Shown one piece after another: positions 24,367-33,058 of a stretch of DNA of 64,000 bases. The stretch comes from Roseiarcus sp963833955 (GTDB lineage: Bacteria; Pseudomonadota; Alphaproteobacteria; Rhizobiales; Beijerinckiaceae). The DNA is taken from contig CAWHZY010000002.1 of assembly GCA_963833955.1 (NCBI GenBank), positions 87,800-151,799 of the forward strand, given 5' to 3'. The notes below the pieces were generated by a model. That model was not told the origin of the DNA. It did no database searches and worked only from the letters and a program-made list of their open reading frames with translations. The stretch's first letter is position 1; each line of letters opens with the position of its first letter. The translations under genes were made by a program, and so were the position numbers.

Positions 24367-27300
24367 ATGACCCAGCCCCATCGCCCGGTCGGCCCCGGCG
24401 ACCATGTTTTTCTCGTCGACGGCTCGTCGTTTGTCTTTCGCGCCTATTATCAGTCGATCCGCCAGGATCAGAAGTACAATTATCGCACGGACCGCCTCCC
24501 GACCGGCGCGGTGCGCCTGTTCGCCACCAAGGTGCTGCAGTTCATTCGCGACGGAGCAGCGGGCCACAAGCCGACCCATCTCGCCATGATCTTCGACAAG
24601 ACGGAGAATTCGTTCCGGCGCGATATCTACCCCCAGTACAAGGCGCATCGGAAGGATCCGCCGGACGAGCTGGTGCCGCAGTTCCCGCTGATGCGCGCGA
24701 CCGTCTCGGCCTTCGGCATGGTGCCGATCGAGCAGAGCCGCTACGAGGCCGACGACATCATCGCCACCTATGCCCGACAGGCGCGCGAGGCCGGCGCCGA
24801 CGTGCTCATCGTCTCGGCCGACAAGGACCTCATGCAGCTCGTCGAGTCGGGGGTCTCGATGTACGACCCCGCTTCGGGCCAAGCCGGCGTCGCAGGCTCG
24901 CGCGAGGAGCGGCGCTTCGGGCCGGCCGAGGTGGTCGAATATTTCGGCGTCGGCCCCGACAGGGTGGTCGATGTCCAGGCGCTCGCCGGCGATTCGACCG
25001 ACAACGTGCCGGGCGCGCCCGGCATCGGCCTCAAGACCGCCGCTCAGCTCATTACCGAATATGGGGATCTCGAGACGCTGCTTGCCCGGGCGGGCGAGAT
25101 CAAACAGCCGAAGCGGCGCGAAGCGCTGACCAATCCCGACACCGTCAAACTTATCCGTGTGTCGAAAGAGCTCGTCACCCTGGATCGGAACGTGCCGGTC
25201 GAGACGCCGCTCGAGGCGCTCGCGACGCCTAACCTGGATGGCAAGCGGCTCGTCTCGTTCTGCAAGGCGATGGAGCTCACGACCCTCACCCGCCGCGTCG
25301 CTGAGATCTGCGGCGTCGACATGGCGTCGATCGAGCCGGACCCGCGCTTCGTCGGGCCCGCGGCGTGGCCGGGCGGCCAGGGCGTGGCCCTTTTGGAACG
25401 AGAAGGAGATGCGCCTGCGGACGGCGCATCCCCTGTTGCGGCGGTTCCTGCTCCCGCGCCGCGCGAGCCGAAGGCTGCCCCGCAGGGCACGGCGCCCACT
25501 GACCTCGCGGCGGCGCGGGTAAAAGAGGCGCGCGCGGCGATCGACCGCGCGGCCTACAAGGTCGTGCGGAGCGCGGCCGAACTCGTCGCGTGGATCGCCC
25601 GCGCCGAGGATGAAGGCATCGTCGCGATTGACGCCGAAACCAACTCGGCCGACCCGCTGCAAGGCGACCTCATCGGCCTCTCGCTGGCGGTCAAGCCGGG
25701 GGAGGCCTGCTACATCCCCATCGGACACAAGACCGGCGCCGACGATCTCTTCAACGGCGCGGGCCTCGCACCCGATCAAATCGCGGAAGCGGACGCGATC
25801 GCGCTTCTGAAGCCGCTGCTCGAGCAGCCGGGCGTCCTCAAGATCGGCCACGACCTCAAGTTCGACCTCCATGTCTTTGCATTGCGCGGCGTTCGCGTCG
25901 CGCCGATCGACGACGCGATGCTGCTCTCGTACACGCTCGACGCCGGCGCGACCGGCGACGACCATAGCGTCGATACGCTTTCCCAACGCTTTCTCGGCCA
26001 CAAACCCATTCCCTTGAGCGAGGTCGCAGGCTCGGGTCGTACTCTCGTCGGCTTGGCGCGGGCGCCGATCGAGAAGGCGTGCGAATACGGAGCGGAGAAA
26101 GCGGACATCGCCTTGCGTCTGAGGCGCGTTTTGCAGCCGCGCGTCATCGCTGAGAAGATGTCCGTGGTCTACGAGCGGCTCGAGCGTCCGCTCGTCGAGG
26201 TTCTGGCGCGCATGGAGCGGCGCGGGATCGCGATCGACCGCAACATCCTCTCTCGCATGACAGGCGAGTTTTCCCAGCGCATGGCCGGGCTCGAAGACGA
26301 GATCAACAAAATCGTGGGCGCGCCCTTCAACCCCGGCTCGCCGAAACAGCTTGGCGATATCTTGTTCGGGCAAATGGGCCTGCCTGGCGGCAAGAAGACC
26401 GCGACTGGCGCCTGGTCGACGACCGCGAGCGTTCTCGAGGACCTCGCCGCCGAAGGCCATCAATTGCCGGCGCGCGTGCTCGAATGGCGACAGATCGCCA
26501 AGCTCAAGTCGACCTATACCGACGCGCTGCCGGGCTTCGTCAATCCGTCGACCGGCCGCGTCCATACGGCCTACGCGCTCGCTTCGACCACGACCGGGCG
26601 CCTGTCGTCGTCGGAACCCAACTTGCAGAACATTCCGATCCGCACCGAGGAAGGGCGCAAGATCAGGCGCGCCTTCGTCGCGCCGGAAGGGCGCAAGCTC
26701 ATCTCGGCCGATTACAGCCAGATCGAGCTGAGACTCCTCGCCCATCTCGCCGACATTCCGGCGCTCAAGCGCGCTTTCGCGGACGACCTCGACATTCACG
26801 CGATGACGGCCTCCGAAATGTTCGGCGTGCCGATCGAAGGCATGCCGAGCGAAGTGCGGCGCCGCGCCAAGGCGATAAATTTCGGCATCATCTACGGCAT
26901 TTCGGCTTTCGGTCTCGCCAACCAGCTGAGCATCGCCCGCAACGAGGCGGGCGACTACATCAAGAAATATTTCGAGCGCTTTCCCGGCATTCGCGATTAC
27001 ATGGAAGCGACGAAGAAAATTGCTCGCGCCAACGGCTATGTGACCACCTTGTTCGGCCGCAAGTGCCACTATCCGCGCATCAACGCCTCCAATCCTTCGG
27101 AGCGCGCCTTCAACGAGCGCGCCGCCATCAACGCGCCGCTGCAGGGTTCAGCCGCGGACATCATTCGCCGCGCCATGGTCCGCATGGACGACGCTCTGGC
27201 AAAGGCGGGCTTGAGCGCGCGGATGCTGCTCACCGTCCACGACGAACTGGTGTTCGAGGCGCCGGACGAGGAGGTCGAAGCGACCTTGCCAATTGTCGCC

Positions 27301-27396
27301 AAAGTGATGGTCGATGCGCCGGAGCCGGCGGTCAAGTTGCATGTGCCGCTGAGGGTCGACGCCCACGCGGCGCAAAATTGGGAAGAGGCGCACTAG
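24367..27396 (+). CDS. polA: DNA polymerase I
   Basis: A 1,009-residue three-domain enzyme. The N-terminal 5'-3' exonuclease begins FLVDGSSFVFRAYY and has the acidic cluster YEADDIIATYA and the helix-3-turn GDSTDNVPGAPGIG. The proofreading exonuclease is intact (IVAIDAETNSADP with D and E, LKIGHDLKFDLHVF, YGAEKADIALRL). The polymerase domain shows ISADYSQIELRLLAHL (motif A), RRRAKAINFGIIYGIS (motif B) and TVHDELVFEAPD (motif C). It performs Okazaki fragment maturation and repair synthesis. ATG 24367 (MTQPHRPVGPGD) fits homologues; the open frame extends upstream to 24289. It is longer than E. coli Pol I because of an Ala/Pro-rich insert after the 5' nuclease. Confidence 0.97.
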   Translation: MTQPHRPVGPGDHVFLVDGSSFVFRAYYQSIRQDQKYNYRTDRLPTGAVRLFATKVLQFIRDGAAGHKPTHLAMIFDKTENSFRRDIYPQYKAHRKDPPDELVPQFPLMRATVSAFGMVPIEQSRYEADDIIATYARQAREAGADVLIVSADKDLMQLVESGVSMYDPASGQAGVAGSREERRFGPAEVVEYFGVGPDRVVDVQALAGDSTDNVPGAPGIGLKTAAQLITEYGDLETLLARAGEIKQPKRREALTNPDTVKLIRVSKELVTLDRNVPVETPLEALATPNLDGKRLVSFCKAMELTTLTRRVAEICGVDMASIEPDPRFVGPAAWPGGQGVALLEREGDAPADGASPVAAVPAPAPREPKAAPQGTAPTDLAAARVKEARAAIDRAAYKVVRSAAELVAWIARAEDEGIVAIDAETNSADPLQGDLIGLSLAVKPGEACYIPIGHKTGADDLFNGAGLAPDQIAEADAIALLKPLLEQPGVLKIGHDLKFDLHVFALRGVRVAPIDDAMLLSYTLDAGATGDDHSVDTLSQRFLGHKPIPLSEVAGSGRTLVGLARAPIEKACEYGAEKADIALRLRRVLQPRVIAEKMSVVYERLERPLVEVLARMERRGIAIDRNILSRMTGEFSQRMAGLEDEINKIVGAPFNPGSPKQLGDILFGQMGLPGGKKTATGAWSTTASVLEDLAAEGHQLPARVLEWRQIAKLKSTYTDALPGFVNPSTGRVHTAYALASTTTGRLSSSEPNLQNIPIRTEEGRKIRRAFVAPEGRKLISADYSQIELRLLAHLADIPALKRAFADDLDIHAMTASEMFGVPIEGMPSEVRRRAKAINFGIIYGISAFGLANQLSIARNEAGDYIKKYFERFPGIRDYMEATKKIARANGYVTTLFGRKCHYPRINASNPSERAFNERAAINAPLQGSAADIIRRAMVRMDDALAKAGLSARMLLTVHDELVFEAPDEEVEATLPIVAKVMVDAPEPAVKLHVPLRVDAHAAQNWEEAH

Positions 27397-27425
27397 GGTG
27401 TCAGGGCGTCCTCGGTCCATCGTCC

Positions 27426-27567
27426 GTCATTGCGGCCCCCGGGTCTCAGCCCGGGGTGAAGCAATCCGGGGGCCGTCGCCGCGCCTATGATCTCTGGATT
27501 GCTTGGTCGCCATAGCCCGTCCAAAGACGGGCGTTCGAATGAACGCCCTATGGCGCCTCGCAATGAC
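27426..27567. repeat. REP-like interspersed repeat
   Basis: This segment is bounded by inverted GTCATTGCG and CGCAATGAC. It contains hairpins such as CCCGGGTCTCAGCCCGGG, GCCCGTCCAAAGACGGGC and GGCGTTCGAATGAACGCC. No protein is encoded. Such GTCATTGCGA-type repeats are widely dispersed in alphaproteobacterial chromosomes and here separate polA from zapE. Confidence 0.65.
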
Positions 27568-27575
27568 GGCTTCGC

Positions 27576-28742
27576 ATGAGCCCCATCGCCGACCGCTATC
27601 GCGGGCTCGTCTCCGAGCGCGGCTTCGAGTCCGACCCGGCGCAGGCCGAACTTGTCCGCAAGCTCGACGCGCTCGCCAGGAAACTCGAAGGGTACAAGGC
27701 CGAGGCGAAACCGAGCGGCCTTTCAAGACTATTTGGCGTGAAGCCAGCCGAGCCTCTGCGCGGCCTTTACATCCATGGGCCAGTCGGCCGCGGCAAGACG
27801 ATGCTGATGGATATGTTCTTCGACGTCGTCGAAGGGCCGCGGAAGCGGCGGGCGCATTTTCACGCCTTCATGGCCGACGTGCATGCTCGCCTCAATGAAT
27901 GGCGTCAGGCGCGCAAGCGCGGCGAAGTCGCTGGAGAAGACCCGATCGCGCCGGTTGCGGCGGATCTGGCGCTCGAGGCTTCGCTCCTTTGCTTCGACGA
28001 GTTTTCGGTGCGCGACATCGCCGATGCGATGATTTTGAGCCGGTTGTTCACGGCCCTCTTCGCCGCTGGCGTTGTGATGGTGGCGACCTCGAACGTCCCG
28101 CCGGACGACCTTTACAAGGACGGGCTCAATCGCGCGCTGTTCGTACCCTTCATTGCGCTCATCAAGGAGCGGCTCGAAATGGTCGAACTCAACGCGCGCA
28201 CCGACTATCGTCTAGAAAAGCTCCGGCGCGCGCCGGTTTACTATACGCCGCTCAGCCCGAAGGCCGACGCCGCGCTCGACGCGGCGTTCCTGACGCTGAC
28301 CGGCCACGGGCGCGGCGAGCCTACCCGGATCGAGCTTCTCGGTCGCCATCTCGACGTGCCGCAGGCGATCGATGGCGTCGCCCGGTTCGATTTCGACGCG
28401 CTCTGTCGCCGCCCGCTCGGCGCCGCCGACTATCTCCAGCTTGCCCAGCGCTTTCACACCCTCGTGCTCGACCGCGTCCCCGTGATCGCCGGCGGCGAGC
28501 GGAATGAGGCGAAGCGCTTCATCATCCTGATCGATGCCCTCTACGACATGCGCGTCAAGTTGATCGCCTCGGCGGCGGGCGAACCGGAGACGCTCTATTC
28601 CGGCGAAGGCGTGGAGGCGTTCGAATTCGCGCGGACTGCGTCGCGGCTTTTCGAGATGCGCTCGGCCGAATATCTCGCGCTGCCTCACGGACGCGAAAGC
28701 GGGGCGCAAGCGGGCGATCTCGGCGGCATCGCGGAGACGTAA
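27576..28742 (+). CDS. zapE: Cell division ATPase ZapE (AFG1-like)
   Basis: A 388-residue AFG1-family AAA-like ATPase. The Walker A motif is GLYIHGPVGRGKTMLMDMFF, the Walker B motif is ASLLCFDEFSVRDIADAMIL, followed by GVVMVATSNVPPDDLYKDGLN and an arginine-rich FVPFIALIKERLEMVELN region. ZapE associates with FtsZ and supports division under low oxygen; the mitochondrial homologue is a chaperone of respiratory complexes. The last base of its stop codon is the first base of a MITE-like repeat at 28742, so a mobile repeat lies directly at the end of the gene. Confidence 0.9.
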   Translation: MSPIADRYRGLVSERGFESDPAQAELVRKLDALARKLEGYKAEAKPSGLSRLFGVKPAEPLRGLYIHGPVGRGKTMLMDMFFDVVEGPRKRRAHFHAFMADVHARLNEWRQARKRGEVAGEDPIAPVAADLALEASLLCFDEFSVRDIADAMILSRLFTALFAAGVVMVATSNVPPDDLYKDGLNRALFVPFIALIKERLEMVELNARTDYRLEKLRRAPVYYTPLSPKADAALDAAFLTLTGHGRGEPTRIELLGRHLDVPQAIDGVARFDFDALCRRPLGAADYLQLAQRFHTLVLDRVPVIAGGERNEAKRFIILIDALYDMRVKLIASAAGEPETLYSGEGVEAFEFARTASRLFEMRSAEYLALPHGRESGAQAGDLGGIAET

Positions 28743-28857
28743 TACCAAGCCTCGATGATCGGAACCGATCATCGCCTTATGGCCGAAGCGCGAATGCGCG
28801 CCCCAAGCCGTTGCGCGGATTTGAGCGCGATGAGTCGCGCTCAAATAGAATGGGTAT
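28742..28857. repeat. MITE-like interspersed repeat, copy 2
   Basis: A 116-bp unit nearly identical to 1885-1999, with the same ATACCAAG start, the same internal GAGCGCGATGAGTCGCGCTC hairpin and the same GGGTAT end. It begins at the zapE stop codon. Between here and 29058 lies another GC hairpin (CCCCCGCTTTTCGCGGGG, near 29005) in otherwise empty sequence. Confidence 0.8.
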
Positions 28858-29057
28858 AAGCGCCCGTCGGGCGTGTGCGAGCAGCCTTCCCTGTAATGCC
28901 CGCGGAGCGGGCGTCCAGACTGCTCTCCGACCTCTCGATTTTACGGTGGTGGGGGCCGCGGAATGCGTCGAAAACGCTCGCCCGGACGGCTGTGGACCCC
29001 CGCTTTTCGCGGGGATGACAAGCTTGGCGAGCGGAAGCGGGTTAGAGAGGATGACGC

Positions 29058-29873
29058 TCACCCGAGGCGCGCGTAGCCCTTTTCCGTCGCTTCCTGCACA
29101 ATCGCGACCACCCGATCATAATCAGCTGGCGTCACGGCCCGCGCCCCCTTCAGGCCGAGCGTCGCGCACGTCTCCACGAGGTCCGGGTCGGCCAGCGCGG
29201 CAAACAGCGCCTCGCGGAGCCTCTCGATCGTTGGCGCCGGAAGGCTGGCCGAAGCGATGAACGGCAAGCAAGGCGAGAGCGCGCTCTCGGCGACGATGGC
29301 GACGCGCTCGATCAGTTCGAGACGGCCACGCGCGAGAAGCGCGAAGCTTACGCAATCGATTGAAGCGAGATCGACGCCGCCCTCGGCGACTGCGGTCACG
29401 CTCGCTTCGTGCGAGCCCGACACGACGATCGAGGAGAAGAAGGACGTTCCGCCCACGATCGGCGCGATCATTGCGCGGAACAGATTCATGCCGGTGTTGC
29501 TGTCGTAGGCGTTCAGCGCGGCGACGGCGCCGCGAAACTCACTTAGCGCTCGGCGCGGATCGTCCACACGCCGAATGATGAAGCTTCGGTGCGAGGCGCC
29601 TTCGCAGCCGGGAAACGAATATTCCGGCGCCGCGATCAGCGTGACCGTGTCTTTGAGACCGGTCATATAGGGATAGCCGCAGGTCTGACCGAGGATGAGG
29701 CCTGGATGTCGCCAAAGCGCAGCAAGGTCGCCGTCTCGGGTCAGTCTCAGCGGCGTTTGAACGCCGGCCACTGCAAGCCGGGCGGAAATCGCCGCCCATA
29801 GCGCGTCGTTGGCCGCGGCGGTCCACGGAAAATCGTACATGGGCAGGACAGCGATCAGCGTTTCGCCGTTCAC
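29058..29873 (-). CDS. PhnD-like periplasmic-binding-fold protein (phosphate/phosphonate type)
   Basis: A 271-residue protein with the PhnD/type 2 periplasmic-binding fold: TLIAVLPMYDFPWTAAANDALW, LILGQTCGYPYMTGLKDTVTL, EFRGAVAALNAYDSNTGMNLF, SSIVVSGSHEASVTAVAEGGV and DLASIDCVSFALLARGRLEL. The Ser/His/Asp residues in GSHEASV and ASIDCV would line the ligand site. No signal peptide is visible from the GTG start (29871-29873), which overlaps the TGA of the desaturase remnant as GTGA, so it may be cytoplasmic or miss an exported N-terminus. No ABC permease or ATPase genes are adjacent; the ligand is unknown. Confidence 0.78.
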   Translation of the reverse strand: MNGETLIAVLPMYDFPWTAAANDALWAAISARLAVAGVQTPLRLTRDGDLAALWRHPGLILGQTCGYPYMTGLKDTVTLIAAPEYSFPGCEGASHRSFIIRRVDDPRRALSEFRGAVAALNAYDSNTGMNLFRAMIAPIVGGTSFFSSIVVSGSHEASVTAVAEGGVDLASIDCVSFALLARGRLELIERVAIVAESALSPCLPFIASASLPAPTIERLREALFAALADPDLVETCATLGLKGARAVTPADYDRVVAIVQEATEKGYARLG

Positions 29874-30290
29874 GCTGCCCGCCGGTCCCAACCTGGATGA
29901 ATCGGGCGGTGGTGGGATGTCAGGAGATAGCGTCGCGCCACTTCGAAATAGCTGTTGTAGACAAGGCCGCCGTTGCGCTTGATCAGGGCGGCGCGATTGA
30001 GGCGATAGAATTTCGGGATTTGATACCAGGGCAGCCTGCCGCGCAGGTGATGCGCACCATGCAGGTTGTTGAACAGGAAAAGCGGCCCGAGAATTCGAGC
30101 GTTCTCGACAAGGGCTGTTCGCTTGCCCACCTCCTGCTGGGCGCGATGCTCGGCGAAGGAGCGAACCACGGCGAGGCTCAAGCCGGGATAGACAAAGCAC
30201 GCGACATAGACCCAGAACGGCATGCCGCAGACGCCGAGCACCCAGATGAGAATGACGGCGCATTCGAGGAGGCGCCGTGGATTCCTGCCG
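29870..30290 (-). pseudogene. Fatty acid desaturase, 3' part only
   Basis: The frame encodes the C-terminal third of a membrane desaturase: LECAVILIWVLGVCGMPFWV (a membrane helix), VVRSFAEHRAQQEVGKRTAL, FLFNNLHGAHHLRGRLPWYQ and NSYFEVARRYLL. HGAHH preceded by NNLH is the third histidine box, and AEHRA is the equivalent of the region before it. The first two His boxes and the N-terminal helices are missing because the gene is cut near 30290, right beside the end of an IS3 remnant. A desaturase needs all three boxes for its di-iron site, so this copy is dead. It is coupled to the PhnD-like gene downstream. Confidence 0.78.
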
Positions 30291-30380
30291 GGTTAGGCTG
30301 AACGCGGGGCTTTGCGATTTTGCTGCGGCGGAGGGAGGGCGTAGCCCGACCGGAGCTGCAGCAAAATCGCGTGGCGACGG

Positions 30381-30868
30381 TCATGCGGCCGTCGCCATCG
30401 CTTGCACGCCGAAATAAGCCTCGTCGGGCGTGCGTCCGTCGAGGCTCGAGTGCGGGCGTCCTGCGTTGTAGAAGGCAAGATACGAGGCGATCGACGCCCG
30501 CGCCTGCGCCACGCTGTCGTAGGCGCGCAGATAGACCTCCTCGTATTTGACCGTCCGCCACAGCCGCTCGACGAACATGTTGTCGCGCCACGCGCCCTCC
30601 CCGTCCATGCTGATGGAAACGCCGTTAGCGGTCGGAACGTCGGTGAAGGCCACGCTCGTAAACTGCGAACCCTGATCCGTGTTGAAGATATCGGGCTTGC
30701 CGTGACGCGCCAGCGCCTCCTCCAGCGCCTCGACGCAGAAGGCCGCCTCCATCGTGATCGACACCCGGTGCGCCAGCACGCGCCGGCTCGCCACGTCGAC
30801 CACCGCCGCCAGATAGACGAAGCCGCGCCGCATCGGGATGTAACTGATATCCATCGCCCAGACATGGT
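30381..30868 (-). pseudogene. IS3-family transposase (OrfB), C-terminal integrase core
   Basis: The remnant encodes the DDE core of an IS3 OrfB: NHVWAMDISYIPMRRGFVYL, AAVVDVASRRVLAHRV, DIFNTDQGSQFTS, GAWRDNMFVERLWRTVKYEE and LAFYNAGRPHSSLDGRTPDE. All three catalytic acids are present, but everything before NHVW, including OrfA and the N-terminal HTH region of OrfB, is lost at the palindrome 30871-30920. Sequence down to about 30293 probably includes the element's right end. The element sits directly against the truncated desaturase. Confidence 0.85.
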
Positions 30869-30870
30869 TT

Positions 30871-30920
30871 ATACCAATTCTATTTGAGCGCAACTCATCG
30901 CGCTCAAATAGAATTGGTAT
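30871..30920. repeat. Perfect 21-bp-arm palindrome (minimal MITE)
   Basis: Arms 30871-30891 and 30900-30920 are exact reverse complements, separated by the 8-base loop AACTCATC. The arm starts ATACCAATTC and ends TTTGAGCGC. It is the same terminal sequence as the right end of the repeats at 1885-1999 and 28742-28857. It joins the broken ends of an IS3 and an IS1182 transposase gene. Confidence 0.88.
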
Positions 30921-30924
30921 GAGG

Positions 30925-31340
30925 CAGAGCATGAGCGACTGGCCGCAACTTGTTCCCCTGGTCGATGCCGTTCGGGCCAACCTCGGACGCAAGCCCAGGG
31001 AGATTTCGGCGGACGCTGGCTATTGCAGCGAGGACAATCTTTTGGCGCTCGCGGCCCGGAAGATCCACGCTTATGCCGCTACCGGGCGAGCCCAGCATCC
31101 GGCCGAGACCACGCGCAAGGTCGGCGGCGAGATGACGCAGAAAATGCGGCAGAAGCTGAAGCGCGCCGGTTATCGCAGCCGGTACCGATTGCGAAAGCAG
31201 ATCGTGGAGCCGGTGTTCGGCAGATCAAGCAAGCACTAGGATTTCGACAATTCCTGCTGCGCGGCCTTGAGGCAGCGCAGGCAGAGTGGGCGCTGATCCG
31301 CACCGCCCACAACATCACAAAGCTCGCCATGGCGATCTGA
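30925..31340 (+). pseudogene. IS1182-family transposase, C-terminal remnant
   Basis: This region reads LVDAVRANLGRKPREISADAG, YCSEDNLLALAARKIHAYAA, then RKQIVEPVFGR in one frame, and QALGFRQFLLRGLEAAQAEW ALIRTAHNITKLA in the next. These are the last third of an IS1182-type DDE transposase split by a frameshift near 31218. The N-terminal two-thirds are gone. Downstream, 31341-31600 shows no gene. Confidence 0.78.
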
Positions 31341-31601
31341 GCGCGCCTATCTCAAATCATCACCCCCTCCACACGCTATCTGGACGGGCTCCTAGTGTCG
31401 GACTGCCGGCCAGCTAACCGATGCACGAGTTAGGCTATAACGCATTTTCCGGACGCCACGGTCCATTGGGCATGATCGCAAGCGAGGCGAAGCATTCGGG
31501 GACTCTAGCCCAGTGGGTCCGCTAGGGGTCCGCACTGACGTACCCAACTTCGTTCAATCCTGATCAATGTCTTAATTAGGTAATCAAGTCAGTCCGTTCG
31601 A

Positions 31602-31677
<76 letters not shown>

Positions 31678-31803
31678 ATCGCCTCCGCCGGGCGATCCCG
31701 CCGGGCCGAGGGGCGGCGTTTAGCAAAGGCCCGTCGGACTGTCCAGCAGAAACGGGCGACGAAATGATCGTCGCCGCTCCTTCGCCCGGGGCTCTCGCCT
31801 GCC

Positions 31804-32823
31804 TCAGTTTTTCGCTTTGTCGACGAGCTTGTTCTTGCCGATCCAGGGCATCATGGCGCGCAGTTTCTCGCCGACCTCTTCGATCGGATGGGCGTTGGCG
31901 CGGGCGCGCATCGCCTTGAACGAGGTTTGGTTGACCCGGTTCTCCAGCATCCAGTCGCGGGTGAATTTGCCCGACTGGATATCGCCGAGCACGCGTTTCA
32001 TCTCAGCCTTCGTCTCGGGCGTGATGAGGCGTGGCCCAGAGACATATTCGCCATATTCGGCGGTGTTGGAAATCGAGTAGTTCATGTTCGCAATGCCGCC
32101 CTCATAAATGAGGTCGACGATCAGCTTCACCTCGTGCAGGCACTCGAAATAGGCCATTTCCGGCGCATAGCCGGCTTCGACCAGGGTCTCGTAGCCGGCG
32201 CGGATCAGTTCGACGAGCCCGCCGCACAATACCGTCTGTTCGCCGAACAGGTCGGTCTCGCATTCCTCCCGGAACGACGTCTCGATGACGCCGGCGCGCC
32301 CGCCGCCGATCGCGGAAGCGTAGGACAGGCCGACGTCGTGCGCGTTGCCGCTCGCGTTCTGGTGGATCGCGATGAGGCAGGGCACGCCGCCGCCTCGCTT
32401 GTATTCGGAGCGCACCGTGTGGCCGGGGCCCTTCGGGGCGACCATCAGCACGTCGAGATCGGCGCGCGGCTCGATCAGGTTGAAGTGAACATTGAGCCCA
32501 TGGGCGAACATGAGCGCCGCGCCCTGTTTCATATTGGGCGCAAGCTGATCGCGGTAAATCTCGGCCTGCAATTCGTCCGGCGTCAGCATCATCACGATGT
32601 CCGCCCATTTGGCGGCCGCCGCGACGTCCATGACCTTGATGCCTTCGGCCTCCGCTTTTTTGGCGGAAGGCGAGCCAGGCCGCAGCGCGACCGCGATCTC
32701 CTTCACGCCGCTGTCGCGCATATTGAGAAGATGCGCGTGGCCCTGGCTGCCATAGCCGACCACCGCCACTTTCTTGGCTTTGATCAGATTGAGATCGGAG
32801 TCTCGATCGTAATACACACGCAT
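31804..32823 (-). CDS. ilvC: Ketol-acid reductoisomerase (class I)
   Basis: A 339-residue KARI, which isomerises and reduces acetolactate or acetohydroxybutyrate in valine/isoleucine synthesis. The N-terminal Rossmann domain has KKVAVVGYGSQGHAHLLN and VALRPGSPSAKKAE, where Arg/Ser residues select NADPH. DLDVLMVAPKGPGHTVRSEY and EECETDLFGEQTVLCGG hold the Mg-binding Asp/Glu of the C-terminal knotted domain. Length matches class I enzymes. ATG 32823 (MRVYYDRDSD) is the conserved start. ilvBN are not adjacent. Confidence 0.96.
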   Translation of the reverse strand: MRVYYDRDSDLNLIKAKKVAVVGYGSQGHAHLLNMRDSGVKEIAVALRPGSPSAKKAEAEGIKVMDVAAAAKWADIVMMLTPDELQAEIYRDQLAPNMKQGAALMFAHGLNVHFNLIEPRADLDVLMVAPKGPGHTVRSEYKRGGGVPCLIAIHQNASGNAHDVGLSYASAIGGGRAGVIETSFREECETDLFGEQTVLCGGLVELIRAGYETLVEAGYAPEMAYFECLHEVKLIVDLIYEGGIANMNYSISNTAEYGEYVSGPRLITPETKAEMKRVLGDIQSGKFTRDWMLENRVNQTSFKAMRARANAHPIEEVGEKLRAMMPWIGKNKLVDKAKN

Positions 32824-33058
32824 GTTTTGTTCAGCCTTCGCGAAACAGCAGCTTTGCGGAGAAATTGAAGCCAGGCGTCGCCACGCCGGACGAGGGCTTC
32901 TAGTGAATGCGCGGGATGCGATCAAGCGCGCTGCGAGAGACACCGGGCCAGTTTGGCCGTCAAGACAATGTCATAGCTGGTGGCTTAATGACGTTTGGCG
33001 CCTTATGACTGGGCTCCGACCCGCGCAGGCCGCGGGGTCTTGTCGGGAGGGGTTGGCA

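Noticed and set aside
24340..27069. 909-residue minus-strand frame opposite polA
   Set aside because: It is a shadow of polA, which has all catalytic motifs; the antisense frame is Arg/Asp-rich and has no family features.
32102..32608. 168-residue minus-strand frame inside ilvC
   Set aside because: It is an alternative-frame shadow of ilvC with typical Arg/Ala-rich composition.
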